A stretch of DNA of 64,000 nucleotides from Pseudoips prasinana (GCA_951640165.1 OX621255.1:806001-870000); one strand, 5' to 3'. Shown: positions 1 to 12,499, numbered from the stretch's first letter. Numbers and translations are program-made. The notes: generated from the sequence alone by a model not told the origin.

Positions 1-983
1 TAAAATGACGGTCGCGCTTTAATGCTACCACCGGATCCAATGCACCCCAACTGAGAAGACCCAGCGAAACAAACTAAGCAGGTTCATCTACTATCGGTTT
101 CAACACGGCCCAGTTGAGACGATCCGGCGAAACATACTCAAGCGGGCATGAACACGGGATAAAATTGGGTAATGTCAGACAAGATAAGAGATTAAGAACA
201 ATGATACATATAATGCACTTTAGGTTAGGCTGTCACTTACACTTCCTCGTGACATTCCTCCAGACAGTTTAACATAACGACTGTAATTATGAAACGAGAG
301 TTAACAGACTCAACGAACTGCCATAAATTAATGGAGATGAGATACTTAATCAAAAGACTCATTCCCATTAATTACGTCACAATTACCCATCCAACATACA
401 CGTGCAAACGTGAACATCAAATTGGAACACCCACTATTGTTATAATACACCAGCAAATTATAATTTGTCGCATCCTTATTCTGAGACAATCGGGCGGAGG
501 AACACGCCCGGTTGATAGAATTGACTCTACGTGACTTCCATTCTGAGCCGCGCCTACGACGCTACGTGACGTCACTAGACCTCTCCTTACTCGCAGTATC
601 GTTAAACGAGATAGAAATACGCCCGCAACATAGAGTTTTCATTCGATTACATATCCACTAAGTAATTGCGCGGGTGGATGAGGAATACAGAATAGGGATG
701 TCCGTTTTCATTTAGCACTGCTACTTTGGTAAAGGTTTTTTCCTACTTAAGAAGTGGGATAAGTTTTTGTTAGAGTTTATTGATATCGTTTACTCGAATG
801 GTTGTTCGCGCACAAAAACTATTTGGGTAGATTTTATCTGTCGGGACAAAATACGTTGTCGACCTACTTGATTAGGTTACATTTATAAGATACCATTTAT
901 TGGTATCGAAAAGAAAATAAAGAAAGGAGTAGTTATATTATAATTTAAAGGGAATCATATAAAAATAGGTTTACACCCATATA
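1..983. other. unannotated A+T-rich DNA
   Basis: No recognised gene, SINE head or LINE frame. The 81-codon open frame at 289-534 has low-complexity composition, no domain and no neighbouring exon signals, so I do not call it. Confidence 0.5.
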
Positions 984-1394
984 CAGGGTGGCCCAGGAGT
1001 TGACGCTCAAACGCAAAATTTAGATACTTTATGATGAGGAGTTGGAGAGAGAGAGAGAAGTATCCGCATCACCCCCATGTATGTTCTATGGTTTTGCGTT
1101 ATTTTGATACTTGGAAAATTTATGAGTCCTGTTGAGCTCAGCACCCTAATTTTGAACGTTCAAATAAATTCTAAGTCAGTTAGGTGTTAGGTTAAACTAT
1201 GCTAATTAGTTATCACAAAGGAACTGAACCAGAAATGTTCAACAGAACGAGAAAAAAATCGAAAACTGATGTTAGATGAAATTTATGAAAAAGTAAATCA
1301 CCAAAAAATTCTATCTCGAAAGGGGTGATTCGGATACTCCTTATCATAAGGTATCTAAATTTTGCATTTGAACGTCAACTCCTCCGCACGCCTG
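984..1394. mobile_element. MITE with ~60-bp terminal inverted repeats and TA flanks
   Basis: The sequence starts CAGGGTGGCCCAGGAGTTGAC and its far end, read on the other strand, is CAGGCGTGCGGAGGAGTTGAC. The inverted similarity continues for about 60 bp (986-1045 against 1331-1394) with a few mismatches. TA lies on both sides (982-983 and 1395-1396), as expected for Tc1/mariner-type target duplication. The 411-bp body has no coding frame, so this is a non-autonomous element. Superfamily assignment from the TA flanks is inference. Confidence 0.75.
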
Positions 1395-1604
1395 TAAACC
1401 ACCTACTATAAATTATATTTAGACAAGTATATTTTCTATAAACATATTAAAATGTGTCTTAAAGGCTGCAGCTCAGAATATCGTTATTCGGATAGTATTT
1501 TATGTACAACCTTTTTCGAGAATTTTTTAAATAAAAAGATGGAACATAAAATTGATGTACTGTAAAAATTATAATATAATAATATCCTGGGGCATTATTC
1601 ACAA

Positions 1605-1862
1605 ACGGCCATCTGATCCCAAACTAAGCCGAGCTTGTGCTATGAAAACCAGATAACTGATATACTACATATACTACTTTCTTTTGTAAATACATACTTA
1701 CATAGATAATTACACCCAGACCCGCCAATATGGTGTAATATCCAGACTCAGCATAAAATAAACAGACATGCCCATGTCGTAGGTGGGAATCAATCGCGCA
1801 ACCTGCGGAGTGAAAGGGAAGTATGTATCTGCCAACCACGCCTATCGGCCCAACACAGTATT
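1605..1862 (-). mobile_element. SINE-B copy (tRNA-headed)
   Basis: Read on the minus strand, the head has a tRNA-like A box (GGCGTGGTTGGCAGAT region) and a decayed B box, followed by the body motif CTGGGTGTAATTATCTATGT and the tail CATAGCACAAGCTCGGCTTAGTTTGGGATCAGATGGC. The same body and tail recur near 6.6, 29.6, 35.2, 38.1 and 62.7 kb. It is a pol III-type retroposon without protein. The 71-codon frame inside it is a chance reading. Confidence 0.8.
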
Positions 1863-3117
1863 TTCTTTACAAATAATAACACCAAAAATTGTAATTTAGT
1901 AATAAAAATTGTATAGTACTAGAAATACTACTAACTGAACTATTTAACTGACTTATCTCTAAAAGTGAAATGGAAATGTAGCATCTTGTATAACATCTCG
2001 TTATTCTAAGAGGAATATCTTAATATTCTTTTGAATAAAATTTAAATATGCTTAACATTTCAATAACGTTTATATTCAAAACAATTATAAAAGGTCATTA
2101 TTATGATATACGTTATGAATAATGATAAATATCAGGAACATTTTTGAAGTCGTTCAAAAATTTTCTTGTAAATAAGTAAATTATTCGTTGAATGAATATC
2201 CTTCAACTTCTCATAGTTTATCCTAAGTTTTTAACCCTATTTAAGCAAAATTTCTATTGGATTACCTCGGCAGCGTTATCTATGCCCCGGGATAAATCGA
2301 TTCGATCAATTAAAAAACAGCAACAAAGATTGTACAATCATTCAGACAAAATTAAAAACTTCCTCCTATTTCATTTCTATCTTCATTTATGTCCGTTCCC
2401 CATTTAGGGTTGAGGAGCATGTTTATTATGGTATGAAATTGTAAGACCAGAAGTTTCGTAAATTTTGATTTAAGTACTAGTTCAAAAGGGGCAATTACGC
2501 TATCGATAAAAAGCGGCTACTAATATGTCGCGTTTCCACGATGTATAGAATAGTTTTGTAGGTAGGTAGAAGAAGAAAAGACTAAAGATCAATTTTAAAA
2601 AATAATTTAATTACCAAAGAAAAAAATTAACTTGGCCGACACTCTGCCGCGTGTCAAGATAAAAAAGTTAGGTAGAAGGGTCGTAGGTTTATCACACGAT
2701 TGTGGGTACGATCTGACAATTTAAAATACCACTCCCCTGGTAGTAGTGTAGTGATGTCCGGCGCAGTCTTAAGGCTGTAGATTGAGTTCCGGAACTGATG
2801 AGGTGGAGTGATCTTCGGAGACGTGGTGTATTTATAGGTGGTAAGTATACTCCGTAGAAAAGAAACCCTGAAATGCACACAATTTAGGCATTCAGCAAAA
2901 TGTCCGATTTCCTACTATGACTGCAACATCGAACTCAGTAGCGGTGAAAAGTAGTAATGATTGATGAATATGAGTAGTGGTATTTGATACTAAATAGTGA
3001 TAGATAATGAAGCAGTCATAGCATTGCACACTTTTTATTTAAAGTTACATATTATATAATGTGGGTGAAAGAATAAAAAATATAACAAAATTATTTTCTA
3101 ATACGTAGTTCGTTGAC
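1863..3117. other. unannotated A+T-rich DNA before the terminal-repeat element
   Basis: No recognised gene. Overlapping 62- and 74-codon minus-strand frames at 2654-2880 have no recognisable domain. The segment 2640-2880 is less A+T-rich than its surroundings but matches nothing I know. Confidence 0.4.
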
Positions 3118-3121
3118 AGCT

Positions 3122-5999
3122 TGTAATAACCCACCCCCCCCCCCCTGTCTGAAGACTGTCGGAAGTCTGTACTCTTACCTAACCTCTTGCCTGAGCCTCT
3201 GCTGATAAACTAGTGTGAGGTTTTGTTTAATTAATATTTAGTATTAAGTTAGTTTAGTTGGGCGTGATCGTCTATATGTAGTTTTATAAGGCGCGTGATC
3301 GTCTAGAATAAATTAACATAATATGCTATTACATCCTATATTCATACCTTGATTCCTATAAAGTTAATTAATGCTGTTTAGAAGAAAATTGCTGTAAATA
3401 AACATCCTAATTGGAATTGTAGTTAAACACAGTATATGGCTCCAAGTTTCAGTAATGATTCGTGACAATAAAATAATATATGGGCTATTTTCTACAACTT
3501 ACCCCGGGTTTCAGCTACCGCGTGTATATGCCGGAAAATGGTTTTCACACGAGTCCTGTAGGATGAAGCGGAAAATGCAAAACTACTGTCTACTTAATCT
3601 TAACATAGCTTGTAATAATTTGTAAAGAAATATTATCAATGCTATTAGTCTCATGAGTTATGATGAGTTAACCATGATTTCCTAGAATTATTAATATCAG
3701 TTATTTTATTTATTTCATAGTCTCAGGGTCATTGTCAAGGTCATGTGTCATCAAGAGTGTGTCAGAAATAGTTGACTTGTATATATATATGTATATTCGG
3801 ATACTGTTGATTGTAAAATCCCACTCATGTGATTGTGAATTAACTCAGTAATTCAGTTATACGAGCTTTTGTTACTTTTACGCTAGCGGCGATTACTTTA
3901 AGGTTGCGCAGTTATTTACGTTAACTGAGAGGAATGTTACTGTAGCTTAAATCCAACATTCTCGACAATTTAAGTTGTAACATGCGTGTATGCGTACTTG
4001 TGCGTTTGTGTGAATATGAGAATACTCGGATAGTTGCTAGATCTAAGTAATCTATAGCCAGAATAGTTTGAGTATAGGGTATGTTTCGGAGATTTATAAT
4101 ATGAGTCGATCACAGACGTGTGCTCTAGATGCTGTAACAGTAGGCTTGCTTCTAGCGCGTCCCGCGTAGCATGAGAGAGTCAGTCTGCGAAGGGATCTAT
4201 GCCTTTTATTCACATGTACGTGACCCGCGTTGGGCAAACAGATATCTCCCACACATGACTTATCGCATGCCCGCTTGTTTAGACAGTCTACACATACAGG
4301 GATTACACGCTGTCGACACTATAGTATATAATGGTAGCTTGATTCAATTGGCGTGTTCGATCATCTTGATCCGAACCATCCGAGATAGATGTCTCATTAG
4401 TGTTAGTGTGTGTGTGCCGTAAAAACCGCCCTCTTTGTATCGTATTCATCGGGAAATAGATAAAGTTTACGCACACTTACGCAGATTGCGTCACATTATA
4501 GGTGTTCCAAAATCACATCTCCCCGTACATACAATTGTATATATATATTCATTCTACTTTATGTTTTATATTTACTAACTGCCAGCACTCTACTTATGTG
4601 TATATGGTCATGTAAATGTCGTCAAAGTAAAAGTCAACCATCAGTATATATCGACGTCGTCGTTCTGTACATAATAATGTCCTTAATAGATAATATATAA
4701 AGAATTTTAGACACGGCTTTCCAGGATTTGTACCAGTTATTTTTATATCTTGTAAACATTCATTAATAAATAACGGATAAACCACTTATATAAGTATTTA
4801 ACTGGATTTGAACCAGTTATCTCTATATCTTGAATACCGTTACGACAATGCGCATATAAAAATCTCCATTAATATATAACGGATAAATCATTTAGAACAG
4901 TATTTAATTGGATTTGAACCAATAGATCTAGTTAACCTTCACCTTAGGTTCTCACAGTCGGGTAAACATTGTAATGTCTAGATTCATAATCGTCAGTTCT
5001 AGCCATGAAAATTAGAAATAATGATCGGATATAACTCAAAGTGTGACAGAGAACCTATCTCAAACACAATAAATTAATAATCATTTGATTATTATGGATA
5101 GCTATTTGTCTGTGCAACAACAACAATGCCAGAGTAATAAATTAACCTCTAACAAGTAATATTTAGTGCAATAACAGTTGAAATAATTGTTAAGTTAATA
5201 ACTGTCTTTTGCCAAAGTTACATATAGGTACTTAGTATTTAGTACTTAGAGTTTAGTACTTTGTGTTTAGTGAAATGAAATATGAAATAGTAAACAGCGT
5301 TTTGTCCAGTAATATATAAATATAGAACTTAGTATTTAATGGAAATAAAATATGAAATAGTAAACAAAGTTTTGCCTAATGTACTTAGCTTTCAATTTCA
5401 GGAAACCGGCTGCATTCACTGAATTTAATTAATTTAGTTATAATATTGTATAAGCAAACACTGACTCTAATACTAATACACACTGACTTTAACGCTATAA
5501 AATTAGGATATGTTAGAGAGTAACAATCCCGATTGTAACCGCGCGTCAAATGAAGACTGAACATAAGTTCAAAGCTATCATAACTAGAAACGTGGTATTT
5601 CTTTCCCCGTCCCCCACTACCCCGCGTATTCGGCGTCCAAACAGATTTCTTTACCATTGTCTTTTCCTAGAAAGGACCCGATAAATATTGTTCAACCTCG
5701 ACCCTAACACATGTTCTAAGTGCTCAACACATTTCTAATACTTACGTCGATATTGTTTTTTTTTATATTACCCGTCCCGAGGTTTTATGGTCACTTTCCA
5801 AGTTTTAAAATTGTTAACAAATCCCAAAACGATAAATATTACTCTTTTTTTTTGTCTACATCCTATGGCTGACTATTGTGAGAATCTTGGAGTGCATTCA
5901 TTTATTTGAGGTCCTATATAATGCTTATGTACTTGCCAGTACCTACCATATTGGTAGATATTTCCTTATTCTTTAAGCATGGGGTATTGTACTACTACA
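3122..5999. repeat. left terminal direct repeat (LTR-like), 2,878 bp
   Basis: Opens with TGTAATAACCCA and a run of 12 C, closes with GTACTACTACA. Inside are a doubled GCGTGATCGTCTA motif (about 3262 and 3293), an AATAAA at 3307, imperfect tandem units built on GGATTTGAACCAGTTAT (about 4725-4925), and a second tandem region with repeated GAAATATGAAATAGTAAAC (about 5270-5370). Open frames of 83, 63 and 90 codons occur but are shared with the other repeat only because the two copies are nearly identical; none shows a domain. Confidence 0.8.
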
Positions 6000-6185
6000 T
6001 TCCCCTCCCTTTGTCACAAACGAAACGTTTAAAAGTTTTGGTTGTAGACAAACTGTACTAATTTAGGACGTAATATTAAATAGGGTATTATTTTGTCAAT
6101 TCTACTTGTAATATTCAAATTTATTTTAGGCCTAAGCCATTCTATTGTTTAACAACACCACTAGTAAAATCCTTTTTTATATTAT

Positions 6186-6391
6186 TTAAAAAACTACGCC
6201 CGCGCTAGGAAATCTAATTTCTGTGTCGCGAAGTGCTTTACAAAGAAATAATAGTCGGACACAAATTGCATCCAGACTTATAACAACTATTTATGGATCA
6301 CACAAATAGTTCTCCAGGGTGGGAATCGAACCCGGGACACCAAGCAACGAGGCGACTGTCTTAACCACTGCGCCACACGTGCAGTCATATT
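6186..6391 (-). mobile_element. SINE-A copy
   Basis: On the minus strand the head reads TGCACGTGTGGCGCAGTGG (A box) and GGTTCGATTCCC (B box), followed by a body ending near the CCCGCGACACAG-like motif and a GCGGGCGTAG tail. The same layout recurs at 48.3 and 49.6-50.0 kb. It lies inside the giant-repeat element. Confidence 0.8.
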
Positions 6392-6609
6392 TAAATGACG
6401 AGTATTGTTCCTGCATATGCTTTAATAATATTCTCATTAACTTAATTTAAATCTAGCATGCTTTGGTCTACTTGATTAATTGAATTTATGTGTTGTAGAC
6501 TGATCTCCCCTCCCAGACTATCATTTATCCTTTCAATCTTTTATCGGCTTCTCAACCTAAGTTACATAATTAAAAAAATGAATTATATACATTATTCACA
6601 CGAATGATT

Positions 6610-6906
6610 TCAATCTAAGCATAGCTTGTACTATGGAAACCAGATAACTGATATATTACAAATACTACCCCTTTTTTTTTTTTTTTTTTTTTAAACACCT
6701 AATTCATCATCATCATATCAGCCATAAAACGTTCACTGCTGGACAAAGGCCTCCCCCAAAGATCTCATAATTATATATGTAGGTAATTAAACCCAAACTC
6801 AGGACAAACAAACATTTCATACATACAAGTTTATGTCCTGGGTGGGAATCGAACCCACGACCTGCGGCGTGTAAGTAAGCATTTATCAACTATGCCAACC
6901 GGCCCG
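6610..6906 (-). mobile_element. SINE-B copy carrying an RTE tail insertion
   Basis: The minus-strand head contains GGTTCGATTCCCACCCAGGAC (positions about 6838-6858) and the tail is at 6612-6650. The body is interrupted at about 6701-6768 by a minus-strand RTE 3' end (TCATCATCATCATATCAGCC, then the CACTGCTGGACAAAGGCCTCC segment). A 20-odd-base T run lies beside it. Confidence 0.75.
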
Positions 6907-7050
6907 TCACTTTCTTATATACTTATAAAATAACCCGTGCCAAACAAACATTTCAAACAAACAAATACCTGTCCTATGTGGGAATCGAACCCACAACCTG
7001 TGGAATGAAAACCAATCATTTATCAACCAGGCCAACCGGCCCGTCAATTA
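6907..7050 (-). mobile_element. SINE-B head fragment
   Basis: A second SINE-B head directly adjoins the previous copy: minus-strand B box GGTTCGATTCCCACATAGGAC (about 6975) and A box GGCCTGGTTGATAAATGA. Its body stops at the neighbouring copy, giving a tandem head arrangement. Confidence 0.65.
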
Positions 7051-7282
7051 CTTATACACTAATGAACTAACCCCTGCGTTTTTATCAAACTAATTGTTTT
7101 ATTTATAGTACTATCTATTAAAGGTAGGACTCGGTAATAAGTTTATATTATTATCCCCATTGTTTGATAACTTCTTTGTCGACCGCTACGGACGCATACA
7201 CTCTAAATAGATTACAATATAAAATTTTATATCAATGCCTCACATCAGTTTTAACAAATCAACTAAATCAGTAATATAATAA

Positions 7283-7520
7283 AGATGGGATTTTTCCGTA
7301 AAAGAAATTTCTCTGTGTCAGTCCGAAGTCTGGAAGTTGGTGGTGTTACACCTCCGTGCCTCGGAAAGCCCGTTAAGCCGTCGGTCCCGTACCTGACCTC
7401 TTCCCGGCCGTGTCGATAGTCGTCCCATCGGGTCATGAGAGTGATGGAATAGCAAGGGCCCCTGTATTTTGCGTACACACTTGTGCATTATATGTCCTAC
7501 GTGATTGGCTAGTCACCATT
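7283..7520 (+). mobile_element. SINE-C body (5' truncated)
   Basis: From GATGGGATTTTTCCGTAAAAG through CCGAAGTCTGGAAGTTGG, GCCTCGGAAAGCCCGTTAAGC and GGGTCATGAGAGTGATGGAATAG this matches the SINE-C bodies at 27.2 and 31.5 kb. The tRNA-like head present at those loci is missing here. Confidence 0.75.
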
Positions 7521-7740
7521 GAGACTATCCGAAATTCAATCCGAAATTGAATCCGAAATTCGAACATTGTAATAAAGATAATTTGTATTTGAACATACGT
7601 TGCATTCTCAGAAATAGTTGCAGAAAAGAGCCCAATTTCCATTCCAAAACCATGGAACCATTAACCTTTGTTTAACCACATACGTTGTGTTTCAATTTCA
7701 TCTAACTGAATCCAGAAAATTGAATGAATATAATCATGTA

Positions 7741-7864
7741 TAATTATTATGAGTATTACCTACGTTGTGTAAAATTATTGTGATATATAATTATTACGAG
7801 TATTACCTACATTGTGTAGAAATATTGTGATGTATAATAATTACGAGTATTACCTACGTTGTGT
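7741..7864. repeat. three-unit 47-bp tandem repeat
   Basis: Units start at about 7741, 7788 and 7835, each carrying AATTAT(T)ACGAGTATTACC followed by TACGTTGTGT (or TACATTGTGT). The final unit is partial. It sits in the right part of the internal region of the giant-repeat element. Confidence 0.8.
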
Positions 7865-8019
7865 TTTATTTTTATTGTTTACTCTATATAGAAATATGAA
7901 TATTATAAAATAAAGTTACTTTCGCACCGATTTCAAGATCTAACTTAGTTCTTTTATCTCGCGTCATTGAATTATTTCAATGCCTTTTACAAACGAGATC
8001 CTCGGTCACGGGCATCAGA

Positions 8020-10896
8020 TGTAATAACCCACCCCCCCCCCCTGTCTGAAGACTGTCGGAAGTCTGTACTCTTACCTAACCTCTTGCCTGAGCCTCTGCT
8101 GATAAACTAGTGTGAGGTTTTGTTTAATTAATATTTAGTATTAAGTTAGTTTAGTTGGGCGTGATCGTCTATATGTAGTTTTATAAGGCGCGTGATCGTC
8201 TAGAATAAATTAACATAATATGCTATTACATCCTATATTCATACCTTGATTCCTATAAAGTTAATTAATGCTGTTTAGAAGAAAATTGCTGTAAATAAAC
8301 ATCCTAATTGGAATTGTAGTTAAACACAGTATATGGCTCCAAGTTTCAGTAATGATTCGTGACAATAAAATAATATATGGGCTATTTTCTACAACTTACC
8401 CCGGGTTTCAGCTACCGCGTGTATATGCCGGAAAATGGTTTTCACACGAGTCCTGTAGGATGAAGCGGAAAATGCAAAACTACTGTCTACTTAATCTTAA
8501 CATAGCTTGTAATAATTTGTAAAGAAATATTATCAATGCTATTAGTCTCATGAGTTATGATGAGTTAACCATGATTTCCTAGAATTATTAATATCAGTTA
8601 TTTTATTTATTTCATAGTCTCAGGGTCATTGTCAAGGTCATGTGTCATCAAGAGTGTGTCAGAAATAGTTGACTTGTATATATATATGTATATTCGGATA
8701 CTGTTGATTGTAAAATCCCACTCATGTGATTGTGAATTAACTCAGTAATTCAGTTATACGAGCTTTTGTTACTTTTACGCTAGCGGCGATTACTTTAAGG
8801 TTGCGCAGTTATTTACGTTAACTGAGAGGAATGTTACTGTAGCTTAAATCCAACATTCTCGACAATTTAAGTTGTAACATGCGTGTATGCGTACTTGTGC
8901 GTTTGTGTGAATATGAGAATACTCGGATAGTTGCTAGATCTAAGTAATCTATAGCCAGAATAGTTTGAGTATAGGGTATGTTTCGGAGATTTATAATATG
9001 AGTCGATCACAGACGTGTGCTCTAGATGCTGTAACAGTAGGCTTGCTTCTAGCGCGTCCCGCGTAGCATGAGAGAGTCTGTCTGCGAAGGGATCTATGCC
9101 CTTTATTCACATGTACGTGACCCGCGTTGGGCAAACAGATATCTCCCACACATGACTTATCGCATGCCCGCTTGTTTAGACAGTCTACACATACAGGGAT
9201 TACACGCTGTCGACACTATAGTATATAATGGTAGCTTGATTCAATTGGCGTGTTCGATCATCTTGATCCGAACCATCCGAGATAGATGTCTCATTAGTGT
9301 TAGTGTGTGTGTGCCGTAAAAACCGCCCTCTTTGTATCGTATTCATCGGGAAATAGATAAAGTTTACGCACACTTACGCAGATTGCGTCACATTATAGGT
9401 GTTCCAAAATCACATCTCCCCGTACATACAATTGTATATATATATTCATTCTACTTTATGTTTTATATTTACTAACTGCCAGCACTCTACTTATGTGTAT
9501 ATGGTCATGTAAATGTCGTCAAAGTAAAAGTCAACCATCAGTATATATCGACGTCGTCGTTCTGTACATAATAATGTCCTTAATAGATAATATATAAAGA
9601 ATTTTAGACACGGCTTTCCAGGATTTGTACCAGTTATTTTTATATCTTGTAAACATTCATTAATAAATAACGGATAAACCACTTATATAAGTATTTAACT
9701 GGATTTGAACCAGTTATCTCTATATCTTGAATACCGTTACGACAATGCGCATATAAAAATCTCCATTAATATATAACGGATAAATCATTTAGAACAGTAT
9801 TTAATTGGATTTGAACCAATAGATCTAGTTAACCTTCACCTTAGGTTCTCACAGTCGGGTAAACATTGTAATGTCTAGATTCATAATCGTCAGTTCTAGC
9901 CATGAAAATTAGAAATAATGATCGGATATAACTCAAAGTGTGACAGAGAACCTATCTCAAACACAATAAATTAATAATCATTTGATTATTATGGATAGCT
10001 ATTTGTCTGTGCAACAACAACAATGCCAGAGTAATAAATTAACCTCTAACAAGTAATATTTAGTGCAATAACAGTTGAAATAATTGTTAAGTTAATAACT
10101 GTCTTTTGCCAAAGTTACATATAGGTACTTAGTATTTAGTACTTAGAGTTTAGTACTTTGTGTTTAGTGAAATGAAATATGAAATAGTAAACAGCGTTTT
10201 GTCCAGTAATATATAAATATAGAACTTAGTATTTAATGGAAATAAAATATGAAATAGTAAACAAAGTTTTGCCTAATGTACTTAGCTTTCAATTTCAGGA
10301 AACCGGCTGCATTCACTGAATTTAATTAATTTAGTTATAATATTGTATAAGCAAACACTGACTCTAATACTAATACACACTGACTTTAACGCTATAAAAT
10401 TAGGATATGTTAGAGAGTAACAATCCCGATTGTAACCGCGCGTCAAATGAAGACTGAACATAAGTTCAAAGCTATCATAACTAGAAACGTGGTATTTCTT
10501 TCCCCGTCCCCCACTACCCCGCGTATTCGGCGTCCAAACAGATTTCTTTACCATTGTCTTTTCCTAGAAAGGACCCGATAAATATTGTTCAACCTCGACC
10601 CTAACACATGTTCTAAGTGCTCAACACATTTCTAATACTTACGTCGATATTGTTTTTTTTTATATTACCCGTCCCGAGGTTTTATGGTCACTTTCCAAGT
10701 TTTAAAATTGTTAACAAATCCCAAAACGATAAATATTACTCTTTTTTTTTGTCTACATCCTATGGCTGACTATTGTGAGAATCTTGGAGTGCATTCATTT
10801 ATTTGAGGTCCTATATAATGCTTATGTACTTGCCAGTACCTACCATATTGGTAGATATTTCCTTATTCTTTAAGCATGGGGTATTGTACTACTACA
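8020..10896. repeat. right terminal direct repeat (LTR-like), 2,877 bp
   Basis: Same content as 3122-5999, with 11 instead of 12 C in the opening run and the substitutions at 9079 (T) and 9101 (C). It is followed by AGCT at 10897-10900, matching the bases before the left repeat. Confidence 0.8.
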
Positions 10897-10900
10897 AGCT

Positions 10901-12499
10901 TTAGATTTAAATGAAGAATTAGATAGTTAGAAAAATATATATTGGCAGAACCTTTAAATTACATAAACAATCTACACAAAAGAAACTACGTTCTACAATG
11001 ACTAGCAGTTTTAGCACGTACATATTTTACACTAATGAATTTTCTAGGACGGTGAACATGTAGGTATTAAAATGAAGCTACGATCATAGCGAATAATGAT
11101 TGTATAAATGTAGATGATTACTATGAACTACGAACACAATAGTTATTACCAATTACTACGCAGTAACATAAAATAATGTACAACACTCACCCAAGTGGGG
11201 TTTAAACACTAACACACTTTATATGTATAGATATACGGCGTTTTTTTAGAACAATGTACGCGTTGGTACTATTTAAATTTATATTTAAATTATGAGTTTA
11301 TAAAAAAATTTAGGAACAACTCAGCAGTAGCGTAGTATTTCGTCGAGTGCCTGATATGCAAAAAATGTCACGATGAGCGGAACCTGCGAGTGAACGGACG
11401 GTAATCCCGTTCATTGCATACAACACTTCACTCAATGAATACAGCGTAGGCGATACACAGATTAAAAAATAAAAAGTAACTAATGTTTCTGTATTATTAA
11501 TTAGTATAATAAGGTAAGTTGTAGGTTTAAGTCTACAGTTTTGTTATTTTAGATATTTAATTAGGTATTAGAATAAGGTTTAAATTGATATAAAAATTAC
11601 CGTAATAGGTTTAAGATTGTAGTTTTAAAATCGTAGTCTTATAAGATTCCATTACATTGCTCTGCAATAATTGAAGGCGTTACAAATACATAATGGCTTT
11701 TAGTTTAGAGATAGCATATTCCACCACTGTGAATAAGACCCTCGGTGCTAATCCCGAGCCGGACCGAAAAATGTTATTTGGATATTTCTACCAAGAAAAA
11801 CGCAGCACGGAGGCTGGGTTGACGTTGGTAGACGCCCGTTCTTTGGACAGCACTTAAATCTGTCATTAGTGCGCCTGATCTTTACCGACTTAGGATGGGT
11901 AACCGGTCTTTTTATCGAAAGACAAGAAAACAGGGTTTTGGGGTCTGATTTTTTATTTTTGATAGTTTGAAATAAGTTTTTGTCCCAGCGGATTATGAGC
12001 TTCAGGGAACAGATAGTACATCAGTGTTTATTTCAAGTTTATTTCCTTAACTTAGATACCATTTATTTATTTATGAAGTACACATACAATATATATTAGA
12101 GTTATAGTCATATCTTTTTTCATTAAAATTATTCTTGCTCAAATCATCAGGATGATGATCGCGTCAGGATTGTCCTATCCAAACTAAAAGGATGCAAATA
12201 GTGACTGGTCTGCAACACTAGTGATATTTTGTTGTTCTGCTTAAAACACAGTTAAAAGTACTACTATTGGGCTATAACTATAATAACTGAAAATTACTAT
12301 TGTTGTTTCATTTATTATTTGACATATGACCTGAGATTCCCGATTGAATTTGAATGTTAGATTTTAATTTTATGATTACTTTTTATTTGATTATTTGTTT
12401 TAATTTAAATTTTGAATGAAACCTGATACTAACATAGAATAAGACTTTTGTAACTAACACTTTATGGAGTAATCCGAAATAAAATTATAATATACTTTT
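10901..12499. other. unannotated DNA right of the giant-repeat element
   Basis: A+T-rich, no long frame. A short stretch near 11735-11765 (CCTCGGTGCTAATCCCGAGC) is faintly tRNA-like, but a complete A box/B box pair is not visible. Confidence 0.4.

Larger units (their letters stand above)
6000..8019. mobile_element. internal region of the giant-terminal-repeat element
   Basis: Begins TTCCCCTCCCTTTGTCAC and ends GGTCACGGGCATCAGA. It contains one SINE-A, one full and one partial SINE-B head, one SINE-C body and a 47-bp triplet repeat. Once those are removed about 0.9 kb of non-coding DNA remains. No reverse transcriptase, protease, integrase or gag-like frame is seen on either strand. Confidence 0.7.
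3118..10900. mobile_element. non-autonomous element with giant (2.88 kb) terminal direct repeats
   Basis: Two near-identical direct repeats (3122-5999 and 8020-10896) enclose 2,020 bp. Each repeat begins TGTAATAACC and ends TACTACTACA, so the ends are TG...CA with a short inverted match. The 4 bp AGCT precede the first repeat (3118-3121) and follow the second (10897-10900), like an integrase-made target duplication. By eye the repeats differ only at two substitutions (4182/9079 A/T and 4204/9101 T/C) and a poly-C length (12 versus 11), so the insertion is recent. The middle has no gag or pol. No primer-binding site starting TGG follows 5999 and no purine tract precedes 8020, which is abnormal for an LTR retrotransposon. 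It may be a LARD-like derivative moved in trans. A duplication of another kind is less likely because of the AGCT flanks. Confidence 0.8.

Noticed and set aside
3133..3146. Poly-C tract as a possible quadruplex or regulatory signal
   Set aside because: A single homopolymer run with a one-base length difference between repeats; no further G- or C-runs form a quadruplex pattern. The same holds for the runs at 25770 and 34579.
4171..4422. 83-codon open frame repeated almost identically at 9068-9319
   Set aside because: Identity reflects the two terminal repeats being young copies; it shows no domain and lies in non-coding repeat sequence. The same applies to the 90- and 63-codon minus frames in both repeats.
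6300..6385. tRNA-like sequence with good A and B boxes
   Set aside because: The arms of an acceptor stem do not pair and the sequence continues into a SINE body. The heads at 7.0, 16.0, 35.3, 40.8, 46.6, 48.4 and 50.0 kb were rejected as tRNA genes for the same reason.
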